Below are positions 24,243 to 37,068 of a stretch of 58,409 nucleotides of DNA, one piece after another (position 1 is the first letter of the stretch; each line of letters starts with the position of its first letter). The stretch spans positions 1-58,409 of the forward strand of contig LLEY01000271.1 of NCBI GenBank assembly GCA_001414485.1, given 5' to 3'. A model generated the notes under the pieces. It saw nothing but the letters and a program-made list of their open reading frames with translations. It did not search any database and was not told where the DNA came from. Position numbers and translations under genes: made by a program. Origin of the DNA: Calycina herbarum (taxonomy: Eukaryota > Ascomycota > Leotiomycetes > Helotiales > Pezizellaceae).

Positions 24243-27200
24243 GCTCCCCTCTGTATGCTATGATACCGTATGCGCCCCGTCGTCCACCTTGCTTGGTCGG
24301 TCGTTTGTACGGTCGGTCAAGGTATCGGGTCCTCCGTAGCCTCCACTTTCGAAAGAATTGCGCGCAGGCGGTTGAGGGTAGGGTCTGGTTGGGTGAATAG
24401 GTAGGTACGGGAAATCGTGCCTCGGTGGATATCTTGGACCCCGGACTTTTGGGATTGAGGCTCTCACGGCGGTATCCTGCGCTCTCTCGCGCTCTCGCTC
24501 TCTCGTCGTTAACGAATTGGCGCTTGACGTGCAATGTCCTGCTTCATTGGATCGTCTCCTGCTCGGTGTGCCCCTCGGCACTACGTAGGCGTTGGAATTG
24601 TGCGCAGTTGCAGCGCCCGTGGGTGCAGGTGGTTTGTCGTGGTACAATATGCGTAAGCTTCGTGATGTGCCTGCGATGCGATGCGACGGGATGGGCAGAT
24701 ATGCGCTTCGTGTCTGGTTTGAGTTGCTGCTGTCAGCTCCTGTTGCCTTGGTCGTCAACAAGGTATGTTGGACTTGGTATGGAAGGGTATCGTATCGTAT
24801 TCAAGGCTATGCCATGCCAGACCTGGGTTGGGCGCGATTTGTGTGATTGTGATGTGATGCGCAATGCGACGTGGAAGGGTGATGGATTTGTTGACGCCAA
24901 CGGAGACAGGCAGGGCTGGAGGTCAAATCGAGATGGAAAGAGGACGCGGGGGTCACATCAAGAACGAGCAGGTAAAGGAAGTTCTATCCGTCAGCGGCGG
25001 CCCTGAGCGTGGGAGAAATTTGGATTTGGATAGTGAAGGACGAGGGCCTTCGACGATTTGCGGATCCCTTGCAAACCCACCCGACTCCAAGTGGTCAAGT
25101 ATCGTGGGGTGGAGGATTTCAACTACTGCACTACAACATTGCCTTCACCAACTCCCTGTCTATTCTTTTAGGCCTAAAATTATTGGAAAGTCTCCACTGA
25201 ATTTCTGCAACGTACCTACTCACTACAAGCACTGCAAAACATAGAGAATCTCAGCTCTGCTAGGGACTTAGTACTTACTCCCAGAATTGAGTACCCGAGA
25301 TAAGAAAATACGCAGCTAAAAAAATCAATCATGATAAGAGCTTTAACCAATCATATACACATTCCCGTCGACCTCAACATGGATTGGCTCAGCCAAGCGC
25401 GGGTGCAATTATGTGTAGGGATCGAGTAAGTAAGCCGCGGTTCCTATCTTCGCCTGCTCGCCTAGCTCACCGTGGCCTAGCCCAGAGCCTAGCTACATCA
25501 ACAATACATTATTACCCTTAACCTAGCTATGTATGTCTAGGTATAATAAACTAGCGCTACGGAGCCTGCTAGCGTGCTAATCAACAACTACACAGCCAAA
25601 ATTCAACTCTCGCCACAAACTTACATACAAAAGGACAAGGTCCTAAGCCCTTACCAAACAAACCATGGAACCAATGTCGCAATATCGAACCCGAGAAACC
25701 TAGCCACCACACGAAAACAGTGGATAGATACGTATATACCTAGGTACCAACCATGTCCTGATCATCGATCGATAAACGACAGTAACCTCGACAAGTACCT
25801 ACCCCGGCCGCTTCCCCCTGACTTTGGTACTAAGAATAGGGATTGAGGACTTAAGCTCAGGTCTTCAAGGTCGCCAACCCCGCTTGTTGCTCTGCCTCTT
25901 GCTGTAACCCCCATCACATATCTTCAGAGCCCTCCTGCATCAAAATCCCCAACGAACCTGCAACTGCACCACAGTGGCAAAGCTGCGGGGTAAGTAAGCT
26001 TCAAGCTTCAAGGAACGCCCGCTGTAAGCACCTCGACCGAAGGAGCTTTGTATGAAAAATCTCAAATGCAATGGTATATTATAACAAACCGTGGACAAAG
26101 TAATACGGCCGTCAATCGGCTGTCGTGTACATACAACGCTACAACAGCAACTCGGTGACGATTCGACGTTTCATCGAGAAGCAAGCAGTGAGATAAGATA
26201 TGTGGAGAAGGAACAGAACAAGCCCAGCCCTACCCATCTCACTGCTTCCTTCCGGTCAAATCAATACTCTCTCCCATCCGTTCTTGCCGAGGGCATACAA
26301 CAACGGACGGGAATAAAAATAATGAAAAATCAAGCATCCACCTCGTAAAATTCAACAAGTCAAATGTAAAGAGTAAGACTCGTCAGCCTCCTCCTCTCAT
26401 CCTCCGTTTCCCCATCCCATACATATCCCCGCAAATCCCACGACCCACCATATCAAAACCCCGATGCGCTTTCCAACTCCGAAAACCGACAGCGCACACT
26501 TATAGAAAAGGGGAAAGTTACGAGTTTTTCTTACTTACATGGCCTGATATGACGATTGCCATGCCTGACCTGATAGAATTGATGATTGACATAAAAAGAA
26601 CCCAGTAAGCGACAGAATTACGCTATGACAAGAATCGAAGGACGGTCATGATGCAAGCCATCATGGCAAGGGCAAGGGCAAGGGCAAAGAACCGAATATG
26701 GTTATTGTTTCCAACTCATATTATGATGGTTGAGTAGTATTATATGAGAGATGTGATGTGATACTAGCTTAATCAGGGAAGAAACCGCGATACAAGAGTT
26801 GCAACATAGTACCAACATTCAATTTTGGTACCGAAATTCAAATCGAGTGCTTGTGCTTGGACGAGGACGATGTAGAGATATGATCCAATGGGAAGGCCTA
26901 TCAAAATGGCATAAAAGTACGGAGGTACATGTACATCGAAAGCGGGGTAACTGGAACAGGAGGATAGCAACCAAAGAAGGTAAAGAAAAGTCAAAAACTA
27001 GAATTAGACACGTTTTGGGATTAATTTGACCAAGTCAAATCAATATCAATTCTACTTCAATGATGTGAAAAATAAAATCCTCTCAAATCTCAACCCTCAA
27101 AAACAAATCATTCACAAAACGCAAAACCAGAAACATGAAATGTAATGTATAATTAACGTGAGAATATCATATTCATATTTCCTCATATATAATTTCCTCC

Positions 27201-27780
27201 CCCCAAACCCAAACCCAATAAGAATCCCATAAACATAGTTATAGGAAGGAAGGCACCTGAATCCCCGCGTGGGTAATTTCAATCCTCCCAAGTGTCCCAA
27301 AAATCTATTTCTTCCCTTTCGCAAAAGCCCAAAAAACATCAGAACCCATGAGCAAAAGCGACGTCAACAGAAAACTCCAAATAGCAATGGTCCAAATCCG
27401 AAAACCACAAAAGTAATATCCCTTTCCTTTCCTTCTTTGTTAAAACTCCCAACAGATTTTTGCTAATGATAAAATATCAAACTCCTTTGAAAAAAAGAAA
27501 AGCCCTTGGAAGCCATGTTTTAATAGAACGCCAGCGAGAAACAACAAGGTCCGGATATGCCGAACCCAAAAAAAACCCAGGGATATCTAGGAAGCGATGT
27601 GCGACGAAAAAAATAGAAATCGATAAAAGCCGCGTCGAAAATGCAAAAATAACTTATACAATGAGTCCTCCCGAGGAATGAGAATGGAAATGGTGAAAAG
27701 GCTGGAAGTTGATCGGCTCCTAGAAAATTCGTGAAAAATAGGGTCGCTCGTTCATGCTCGTTTTTATTCGCGACTTGTAT
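24243..27780. promoter_or_regulatory. Long upstream/intergenic region of the zinc-cluster gene; no supported gene
   Basis: 3.5 kb between the regulator's start codon and the transporter's stop codon. The first 0.75 kb has open frames on both strands (24258-24761 minus, 24425-25006 plus) with low-complexity RERERER-like content. These are best read as 5' leader with possible upstream ORFs. Other features are a perfect TACCTAGGTA palindrome at 25737-25746 and a gcaagg tandem at about 26666-26687. The stretch 26,750-27,700 is A-rich with no coding signal. I see no RNA gene. Confidence 0.4.
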
Positions 27781-29755
27781 CTAGTCATCCCTGGGACTGG
27801 CTGCAGCGATCGCCGAATCAAGCGCATTGTGGTCGAGAATTTGATCTTCAAAACCCAATTCCGGCTCTGGCTCACTTTTCTCGTCAGGGTCCATTCGTCC
27901 TCCCTTATCGCTCATGCTCAAGCTGAGTACGGCACCAAAGACACAAATTATGGCGCTAAACCACCATGCAAGTCCCGAGTAACCCGTGCTAAGTCCAGCA
28001 GAGAAGAGGAATCCAGAGGCAGTAGGTCCGAATGCTCGACAAAGACTGGCGGTCGAGGCAGCGACTCCATTGATTGTACCAAGTAGAAGGAGAGAGGGTG
28101 CCGAGTTCGTCAGGAGGATGGCGTTACTGGGATATGCGAGTGTTGAGAATGTGCATTTCCAGATCACGACAACGTAAACTCCAACCATTTGAAGCTTTTC
28201 CGGTAGTAGCACGAGATATGGAGTTGCGATGTAAAGCAATGGGTAGGAGATGGCGATCAATCTAAACAATCCCAACGGGCCAGTTTTTCGAACGATGAAT
28301 GGGAAGAGGAAAACTGTTGCCATCATGGAGTAAGCACCTTGAACAGCCAGGATGACACCGATTTCGGGTTCGTTAAGTCCATAACCACCAACGAATTTGA
28401 AGGGTAAAGACCAGGGCATGGATTTCCCTTGGTCCTTTGGCGTGCTCAGAAAGGTGGGTAACATCGAATCAAATGTAATCGTGTGGCTGATGCCGAGTCA
28501 GTGAAACTGCAGGAATAAAAAGAAAGGGGTGCATAACTTACTAAGCTAGAATTCCGTAACCAATGATGTTCAAGACGACCTGTCGAGTAAATGCTTTGGA
28601 TACTGCAGGTTTGGCTTTATAGATTGTGTTGGTATCGTTGAGATCCAATTCCTCATTGGGCTCAGGAGATGGCGTAGAGGGTAAGAGTGGTGATCCTTCA
28701 TTTGTTCTATATCCTGGAGGCTGCTCTTCCTCGTTCAAGAGAGAGACCGCTTCAAGCAAGTCATTTGTCTTTTCGCATTTTGAATGTCTCGATTCGCCAC
28801 CCTTGAATTTTCGGACAAGCCATCTTCCAGCTTCTAGACCAGGATCGCGTCGATATTTCTTTTCTTGGTGCGTCTCCTCCAAAAATAAAATTCCGATTAC
28901 CACCCCAAAAAGTACGATGACGGTGCAGACGAGATTGGGTAGTAAGTATGGGTAGCTCGACCAAATCGATCCCTGAGGAAAAATTGAGGGGTAAGTCTTT
29001 ACTGGATTGGCGAGTGCTCCACCAAGCATAGGTCCAAGAATTGATCTATGCACATGTTAGGATTGCAACGATCACAACGGAGTTCCACTGCTGGACTCAC
29101 CCAAGACACCAAACAAAAGGCATGATAGTGTAAGCCCGGGCTATGGAAATGTCAGCACGAGTCACTCGTTTGAAGAAAATACGATGTATCAAATCCACGT
29201 ACGTTGATGCTCTTTGACTGTGACCATTTCGGCAACAGTGGTTTGCAGAACGCCGATATTTCTAGAAAAGAATTATTATTAATCATGATCCATCTGATTG
29301 ACCACAGAGGTGCTTAAAACTTACCCATTCAAAAGCCCACCTAAAGCTCGTGCCAACAACGCAACTGGCAAACTGGGTGCAAATCCGAAGATCAACATGC
29401 TCAGAGCAGTCCCAGCCAAACCAGTCAGAAGAACTGGTTTTCGTCCAATTTTGTCGGACAATCTACCCCAAGCAACTCCCGAAGAGAATTCCGCAAAAGC
29501 AAAAGCTGATGTGACCATTCCTGCATACATCGGTAGGTCCTCCGGTTTGTTGGTGATCTTGAAATCTTTCACCATATAATAAACATATGGGAAAATCGAC
29601 ATGAAGGCGATCGGTTCGCAGATTCGACATAATGCTGCAAATATCAGCACATATTTCATGTCTTGGGAAACTGTAGACTAACCAAGAATCGTCATCTGCT
29701 GAATTGGGAATTTGGGAATCCGCTTCCGCGGATCTGGGTGTTGGGCGCTCGACAT
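27781..29755 (-). CDS. MFS transporter, DHA1/ZIFL-like (563 aa)
   Basis: Six exons: 29755-29683, 29634-29325, 29261-29203, 29140-29101, 29045-28542 and 28486-27781. All junctions have GT...AG and join in frame. The product has the major facilitator pattern: TM1 with CRICEPIAFMSIFPYVYYM, TM2 and motif A in the loop (GRLSDKIGRKPVLL), a TM4-5 region (NIGVLQTTVAEM, RAYTIMPFVWCLG), a long acidic hydrophilic loop between TM6 and TM7, then six C-terminal helices. This composition is typical of the fungal group that includes yeast YCR023C and the plant zinc-induced facilitator-like proteins. The substrate is unknown. I chose the ATG at 29755 because the protein then starts just before TM1; an in-frame ATG at 30055 would add 100 residues without homology features. 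An acidic tail (DPDEKSEPEPE) ends the protein. Confidence 0.9.
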
Positions 29756-32700
29756 GGCGAATAAGGCTGTTCTATCGTGGATACGATTGGTTTTTCCGGA
29801 TGTAATTTTGGGAGTGAGTTGCTTTTGGACGAATGTGATTTGACAATTCGATGGCTCTGAAGGTGGGCAGGTATGTAGGCCGGAAGCCAACGAAGCGGTT
29901 GTGTGGTATTTTGCTGTCACGGATTGCAATTGGGGTTTGTGTTGTAGATGTGTAGAGGGCAGGAGCGAGCGAGCAGCAAGTTGTGTATGTAAACTTGGAA
30001 AGGTCTTGAAAAGCAAAAAGTCAGAAGCTGAGGAAGGGGCGGGCGTGCAGAGCAATTATAAACTTAACCGGGCTTCACAGCTATGACTTCTGGATGGATG
30101 GGGAATAGACTGTCACGGATAGCAGCGGCCGCGTAAATTATTATAATTATAATCTGATGGGCGGTGACGAGGCGTATACGCTGCAGGAGGCCGGCAACGG
30201 GGCCACGTTCAACGTCGACCTTGCCAGGGGTTCTTGCTGCTCGGTCTGGCAGAAATGGAACTGCTCCCATCGAAATGAACGTGGTGAAAATCATCACCGC
30301 TTGCGAGCTTGCTAGACCCTTGTGAGAGCCCTTGTATCAGACGGTAATCCATCAGCCCCGGCATTTGACTCCGTGACCCGTTGGGCATGAGGGCTCAAAG
30401 AGGCAAGGCGGCTTGATGGAAAAGTTGTTTGCAGGTTGTCTAGGGTGCTCACATGGGGCAAGGGCTGTTCGGGTCTTTGTAGCGCGTGGGTTGGAAGTGT
30501 ATCGATGAGGGGCACTGGCATATTACAGGGTAAATTGATCAAGGGGGTCAATGGGTCAGGGGGGGATGGACCCTTGCTGGTGAGCGGTGTGGAGGGGAGC
30601 TGCGTTGTTCTGGTTTTCCTGGGCTCTGTTGCGTCAGGGGATTCGTTCTTTTTGTGGTTGTCCGATATCCTGCCCCTCCTAAAGTGTACGGTGCCAATCT
30701 CGAAATCGGTGCGATCAACATGTGGCCGATGAGATGTTGAAAACAAAGCATACCAGAAGCGAGTGGAAGTAAACGACCTTCAGACCGCTCTCCCCCCTCC
30801 CCCCCTCTCCCGTCTCCCCCTTTCATCAGCAATAAGCATCAGCATTGCATCAGCATCAGCAAAAGCATTTCGGCATTAGCAACCAAGTGCAAAGCCAACA
30901 CTGGGCGCTCCACCGACCTCTATCCTGGGCACCCACGTTGCTTCGCCGGACCTGTGACCGGAGTCAGCTTGTGTTACACTTACATTTTGGAGAGTGGATG
31001 TTAACGATGTTGGGAGATCATGTTGGCTGGCGATCAATAGCGCATTCTGACTCTCTCTCCTTTCGTCTCGTCCACTGCTCAATCTGCCACTCGGTGACAA
31101 GACAAGTGACGGAGAATTGACAGCACCAACACCCGGTAAAGCCCCTGGCAACTAACGAAGATCTGTCTTGCGAAATGCCATGGGCTCTGTAGAAACTCCG
31201 CCGCAAGCGCTTGCTTTCTCATTCGTGCATCGATTACTCTGAGATGCAGCCTGCCGGGAGACTTTATGCAATGGTAAGTCATATCTAGGCCCCCAATCCA
31301 CCCAGAACGACCCTTTTGGGAAGTTGAGGCTCATACGAGTGCTTTTCTGCGAACGAGGACGAGCAAATTTTGAGATTGGTTCAGAAGCTAGCCATGTTCC
31401 GGATTTGACTCTTAGGTTGGGCGTGGTGTGATAATTAGCGCCTCTAGTGTTTTTAAATTGTCCGAGAGACATGAGGCGGGCTGCCGAGCTGAGACGGGGC
31501 AGAAGCCACAGGTCCTGACGGATTTCTTCCGGGCTTCCAAGGGCGCCCACATTTTCCAGATGTCTTCTCTCATAACGTCATGGATGACCCTGCGAGAGGT
31601 ACCGACACCAGAGACGCGGGAGTCGATTTGCTTTGAACCCCCGACCTTAACGCCCAACCCCCGAACTCTGTTCCATCACCGAAGCGAACTACCCCTGAAA
31701 ATGATTGTTTATTGCTATACTCCGTATAACCTAGGTCCCATAACCGATCACATTTGCCAATTGAGTTCGATTGAAAGTCAATTGACAAAGCAATGAAGGG
31801 TGCTTATTGTGATATACATTTCCTGACAAAACACCGACCTTTCTCGCGCCAAATGCGACAGTTGTCTGCCCACAGCCCTATTTTTACTATGTGTTGAACT
31901 CGGATAGGCTGTGAAGCAGTCATAATTTGAAGAAGGATTCTGCATCATTGCAACCGTAACATTTTCAGAGGTATGTAAGCGTAAGCTGCTGCCCTGGCGC
32001 TGGAAAAGAGGTCAGAAGACCTGATATTCGGGCGCGAGCTGCGGAATAATGACGGCACAAGAATAGTATGGCGTGTTATTGCATCAATCGTGGTAAAATA
32101 AATCATAATTTCGTTGCAATTCTGTCGAGTAAAAAAAGCTAAAACGTGTTGTAAATTTAGTTGCACTCCACAGTCGTATCACTGCCGGTCATCTGTTCTG
32201 TGAGGTGGGCCAGCAAATGAACGAAAAACCGCGGAATCGGGAGGCCGAAAGCGTTCCAGACGAAATAGAATTCATCAAAGAGAGAAAAGAAGCGTCGACC
32301 TGAGCCAAGCACGTTTCATCCCCCCCCCGTAAAAAAGCAAAAAGGGCATCAGGAAAAGATTCCGGAGTGTGAATGGAGCGCAGGTCATTAGATGGATCAT
32401 CCCTCCCTTGATGATCACGGCAGTGGTGGTTCGCTCTTAAGCGCGGCCATCTAGTTGGGCTGCATGCTATGGGTCCGGGATCTTGGATGCCTCAACACTC
32501 GTGATGGAAAACGGTTTTGCTGTGGCTGACAAGTCTAGTAGGGTACCAGGGGCGGCAAATGGATGGAAAGAGGGGCGGTAGACGATACGTTTGCCCCGCG
32601 AGTTGATGAGTACTTGTAGGGTTATGCTGGCTGGTTAGTGGCTAGAGTTTCCATGGCAAACTAGTCCGGCCCGATTTTTGTGCACCATTTGTGAAAAGGG

Positions 32701-34025
32701 GCACACTAAACTGATCTCGCGGAACTGTCTCTCCTAAGTGCCGCCGGGGAAGGACTGGGTTTAGAACTTTAGATGGTGGTGCGAATTGACGTGAAGCTAA
32801 CCACCTCCGGCAACGGGTTTGCGACTCAGCATTGAAAAAGAAAAGTTCCGAGTCCCTTTTTACATTTCGTATGTGGTGTGGTGGCAATTTTTGCCTCGTC
32901 AGTAGTCGCAAGAAGGCAAGAAGAGGTTGTCTTTCTCCTGCGTGAGAACTTAACTCCATGATTGTGTGCCTGTTCAATGCCCTTGCAGAAAGAAATCTGG
33001 GTATTGAAGAAGAAAAAAAAGTCATCATTCTCCTTAAAACAACCACTTTACTATTCTCTTCCTGTTGTGGTCGAAGCAGCAGTTTTCCGTTGCGCGCGTG
33101 ATATGATTCTTCTACACCGCCATTTTTAGATGTCTTTTCTCGGAAGCTTTTGGATTGACCGCTTCTGGTAATACGCTCCCAGCGAGGCTCCGCACAGTAC
33201 CCGGGTTTGTTGGTGACTGATTCTCACTAGAGATCCAATCATTAACCTCACCAAGGTACCACTTCTTGCCACGATGACAGAACTGCTGGCTGGCGACAGA
33301 GCCAACCCATCACAATCGCGGCCGAGGTGTTGTTGACCAGGAGTGGCCGCGCTGTACCGATCTGCACAGAAGGAGGGGCAGACGGGTACCTCAGTATGCC
33401 ATTACTTGATACGGTGTGTTCCACAGAAGGGCTGATGCCATGATGCCATGATGCGAGTTGAAACGAGGTGCGGGTCGAATAGAAAGCCAAGAAACTATTT
33501 AGCGGTACGTACTTCGGCATGACCATTCTCTAGAGCTAGAAGCTCATCACCTTCTTCAGCATGGTTCATGGAAGGTTTCCGGATCCCCGGAATTCATCTG
33601 GAAACCCGGCAGAGTGAACGTGGCGCAAGTACCCCACCACTCAAAATAGGAGAACAAAAACCTCATCGAATTTGATATCCACATTATTGTATTGACCATC
33701 ACAACATTCGCTAATGCTCCAACTTGAGAATGCTGTGCTGTTGGGTGGTCTGATTCAACTCTCTCTCTGTCACACACCAACGAAATTGTATTGCAATAGC
33801 CAGTTGATGATAGGGAACCAAGGCCTCCGCCACCATCCATCCATCTGTGGGGGTTTCTATCATCAGTCACCGCTATCAATCATACGATGTAATCCATCAT
33901 TATCGACCAATCCTGCCCAATGCCCGAGAATGGGGGACTCTGGTGGTTACAAAAAGGACGCACTAAGGGTGTGTAGGTCATGATGGCATGCGTTTTGTGT
34001 TGTGCAAAGTTCAACGAGCCTTTAT
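29756..34025. other. Gene-poor stretch; no intact gene supported
   Basis: About 4.3 kb of normal composition with many short frames on both strands and none with family features. A CT-rich tract occurs at about 30782-30822 and agcatcagca repeats at about 30828-30872. The minus-strand frame at about 31080-31290 (VIDARMRKQALAAEFLQSP) looks weakly protein-like and may be another decayed exon, but I cannot join it to anything. The region upstream of 29755 must contain the transporter promoter. Confidence 0.35.
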
Positions 34026-34976
34026 TCATCCAGTTGATCCGAATTTCCGAGTTGTTGTCATGCGTTTGCACGTTGCTCTATACTTTTGCCTCGAACCCCA
34101 ACGATGGTATGGTGTCACAGCCACGAATCAGCAGTGTATTGGTGGCGGACAGCCGACTGGTTTTCGGATATCTTTGTATTGCAGTTCTGTGCGACATTGG
34201 GCAGCACTTCCGTCTGTTTCTTGATCCATTTTTTCCAAATCGTTCTCGAGGTGTGCATCATGGAAGCGGCAGAGGCGTTCGTCAATCTGTCATGCCTGGC
34301 GATCATTGTCCCAAGGATTGTGTTGATGCTTGTACGGGGTGAGAGATATGCAGCCAACCAGACAATTGGACAACCTTGCATACTCGCTGCAGCACTTCCG
34401 GTCCTTGAGGTGCTTCTCGAAGCGAAGAATCTCCAACTTCTCGGTCGTCGGTTAAACCCCTGATTGCTCCAACTTTCCTGTGCTATACCTTAGGCTGTAG
34501 ACGCTTACTGGCGTCGGGCGTATCCAGAGGGCAAGCGCATCAAGTAATGCAACCAGCACCTTGAAGTCCTTTGCGGCAACTCTGCCAGCATCCGCGGGCT
34601 TTACGGTTGTGTGACGAGGAAGGATGAGATGACAGCTAAAGGAAAATTGCAGCATGGGTATCTGCGTCACTAAGATCGATATATCTCGTGCGATGAGACG
34701 TGTCACCTCTCGCGTGGTATCGGGAGCCGAGAAGGAGGCCTGCCAATGCAGTGCTTGTCCAGACGACCTCTTGCTCTTGGTGTATTGCCAAAACAGGAAA
34801 CGAGAGGTTGAGGGAGGCAGGCTTCAATCAGATGACGCTCCTCGCGGCTGTTTCTTTGCTTTTTCCCCTTGCTTTTGGGCCTCTCTGGCGCATTCCTGCT
34901 CCGCTTCTGCCTCTGCCTTTGCTGCATCTGCAAGCACATTTCCTGCATCACTGGCACACTTGCACCACGGCGGCAT
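34026..34976 (-). pseudogene. Decayed reading frame with four nonsense codons, all one C-to-T step from sense codons
   Basis: Family not recognised. One minus-strand frame from ATG 34976 to 34026 (317 codons including the terminal stop) stays protein-like and is interrupted at codon 51 (TGA, 34824-34826), 175 (TAA, 34452-34454), 229 (TGA, 34290-34292) and 283 (TGA, 34128-34130). Each could come from CGA or CAA by a single C-to-T change. Segments include an Ala/Glu/Lys-rich N-terminus (DAAKAEAEAEQECAREAQKQ) and helical charged stretches (EKLEILRFEKHLKDRK, HLENDLEKMDQETDG) with C/G-rich third positions. Other frames here are also fairly open, so chance contributes. An intron model that skips the stops was tried for one of them and did not hold phase. 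Confidence 0.4.
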
Positions 34977-35642
34977 GAGCTGTGCATTGCCCGTTGGAGT
35001 CTGGATCCTCGTTAAGCTGAGCCAACATTTTTGCTCAATCGGAACGGAAGGACGTGGTCAGAGTATGAAACTGACGCCGTCAGCGTGACTCTTTTCTCCT
35101 TTCCGCCCTGGCGATGTTGGAACTTCGCAGGGCTGACGGCCCATCGCGCCAATCGACAGGCTGGCTATATCGGGTGAGGCTCGAGTCGAGACTCGCAAAA
35201 AACATGGAAATTGGAAATCAAGAAGCTCACCCATCAGATATCACATCGCACACCGGACCCGTCAGCCGAGTATGAGGGAAAGTTGTGCCGCAGTAGATTC
35301 CGTGGTTTTGTACGAAGTGGTGATCGAAGGAGGGAGGCGAGATGTCGAAATGGGAGTTTTGACGATGAATATTGTTGTGCCTTAAACATCAGGCCAGAAG
35401 CGAATAATCAGGCATCAAAAACGACCAGCACTAAGTCCGCTTCTAAACGCCGACTATTCATCTGCCCTGGCCTGGAGGGGTAATCGCGGGGCAGAGGGCA
35501 GAGGCAAGACCACGTACAATCACCCTCCCTCTTCGTACCACCGCCATCGACCCTACCGGCAGAAGCATCCTTCAACCATCTCCAACTCCGCACCTGCCTT
35601 TCACCCGAGTCTAATAATCAGTCCATCAAACATACCGGCATT
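34977..35642. promoter_or_regulatory. Upstream region of the CCDC124-like gene
   Basis: No gene is supported. A CT-rich segment at about 35515-35600 directly before the ATG at 35643 is typical of fungal core promoters and leaders. The frame at 35211-35483 lacks any family feature. Confidence 0.4.
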
Positions 35643-36408
35643 ATGGCAGGCAAAAAAGCCGCGGGGGAGAATACCAAGAAGGTGTCTGGCAACGCGAAGA
35701 AGGCAGAAGCTGCGGCAGAAAGAGCCGCTGCTGAGAACGCAAAGAAGGCAGTGGTAGAGGACGAGCAGTGGAGTAAAGGGGCAAAGAGTAGTTCCAAAAA
35801 GTACGTGGTCCAACAGTGTTTTTTGGGAATGGCATCTTGACCCCGCATCACCCACTCCCAACTTATGCTGCTCATATGCTGATACGAACAACTACAGAGA
35901 TGCAGAAACTGCAAAGAAGGCCGAGGCCGCACGTAAGAAGGCCGAGAAGGATGCTCTCCTAGCAGCCGAAGAAAAGGATGCACGACCAGCTCCCAAAAAT
36001 GCGAAGCAGGCTGTGAAGAAAACCAAGGGCCTCGACCTGTCACAACTTGATGAACCTACCGCAGGTTCCGCCAAAGCAGGAGCGTTGAATGCCACCGGTA
36101 TCGATAACGCCTTGGACGCCCTGTCCTTGACTGCCGCCGAAAGCACGAAGATTGACAAACATCCTGAGCGCAGATTCAAAGCAGCCTATGCTGCTTTTGA
36201 AGAGAGAAGACTCCAGGAAATGGAGGAAGACGGAAGCGGACAGGGACTAAGACAGAACCAAAAGAAAGATCGAATTCGTAAAGAATTTGAACGTCATCCG
36301 GACAATCCTTTCAACCAAGTCAATGCCAGTTACGATGCTACCAAGGACGAGGTGAAGGAAATCAAGGAGCGAGAGAAGGCAAAGATTGAAGAAAGATTGG
36401 GGAAATAA
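35643..36408 (+). CDS. CCDC124/Oxs1 (DUF1014) family protein, ribosome-associated (222 aa)
   Basis: Two exons, 35643-35800 and 35898-36408, with a 97-bp intron (GTACGT...CTACAG). The N-terminal half is a Lys/Ala/Glu coiled coil (KKAEAAAERAAAENAKKA). The C-terminal half is the conserved DUF1014 region, with HPERRFKAAYAAFEERRL and HPDNPFNQV as the family hallmarks. Length agrees with human CCDC124 (about 223 aa) and S. pombe Oxs1. Members of this family, and the shorter yeast relative Lso2, bind ribosomes and are linked to ribosome hibernation and recovery and to stress responses. That role is known for the family and inferred here. It runs in the same direction as the UBC-like gene 660 bp downstream. 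Confidence 0.92.
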
Positions 36409-37068
36409 AGTGGAGATGGACGGGAAATATGATTGACAGGGGCTGGCAATGAACGGCCTGATCGAGATTATGAGGGTTTGAGAAGTATATCAATTACACG
36501 TCAACTACGGTGGCTAGGCCTGGAGCTGTGGAGGTACAGACTCCATCAGGTTTTACAATACCATTTTTAACAAATAAGTTTCCAATTGCTTTGTGGCCAA
36601 TGATGACTTGTTCCTCATCTATGCTCTAGGAGGTGAGAGAACATCTCCAACATTAGCACAATGTGCAATGAATGGTACGTAGAACGGGTCATAGAAAAGG
36701 CCCCAGGTCGGCAGGCTCGGGTCGGGTGAGTTGACGATCGAGAGCTTGTCGTTGGCTGGCGTACTCGTACTCTCTAACTGATGGCGTCCCGTCACCAAGT
36801 ACGTGGACCGGTGCTACTTTTTGTAATATGTATATATTTCTTGGTCCTCCTTTTTTACTAAGAATTTACGTGAAGCATCGAAAGCTACAATCTACCCAAT
36901 TGGGCTAACGTTGTAATGTTGAACAAGCGAGGCTCACAACCTCGGTGTGAACAGTGAAACAAGGCGGAACATCACCGCCCAGATTGCAGTAGCGAATAAC
37001 CTCAAATGGAACGCCTGATACTGTACCCGAGATAGCGACCTGACTTGTGTTAACGCAACAACAAAATA
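36409..37068. other. Intergenic spacer between two plus-strand genes
   Basis: 3' region of the CCDC124-like gene and promoter of the UBC-like gene. A minus-strand frame at 36905-37219 overlaps the first exon of the UBC-like gene and is a shadow. Nothing else stands out. Confidence 0.5.

Noticed and set aside
24425..25006. 193-codon plus-strand ORF upstream of the zinc-cluster gene
   Set aside because: Trp/Cys/Arg-heavy low-complexity content with equally open frames on the other strand. Read as leader and promoter DNA.
29756..30055. In-frame N-terminal extension of the MFS transporter
   Set aside because: It adds 100 residues lacking homology features before a protein that already starts normally at 29755.
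31560..31680. Possible tRNA-like segment (ctttgaacccccgacctt)
   Set aside because: No cloverleaf could be drawn and the arms do not pair.
34654..35088. 144-codon plus-strand ORF
   Set aside because: Antisense of the better-supported decayed minus-strand frame. Ala/Ser/Cys repeats mirror the Ala/Glu/Lys coding on the other strand.
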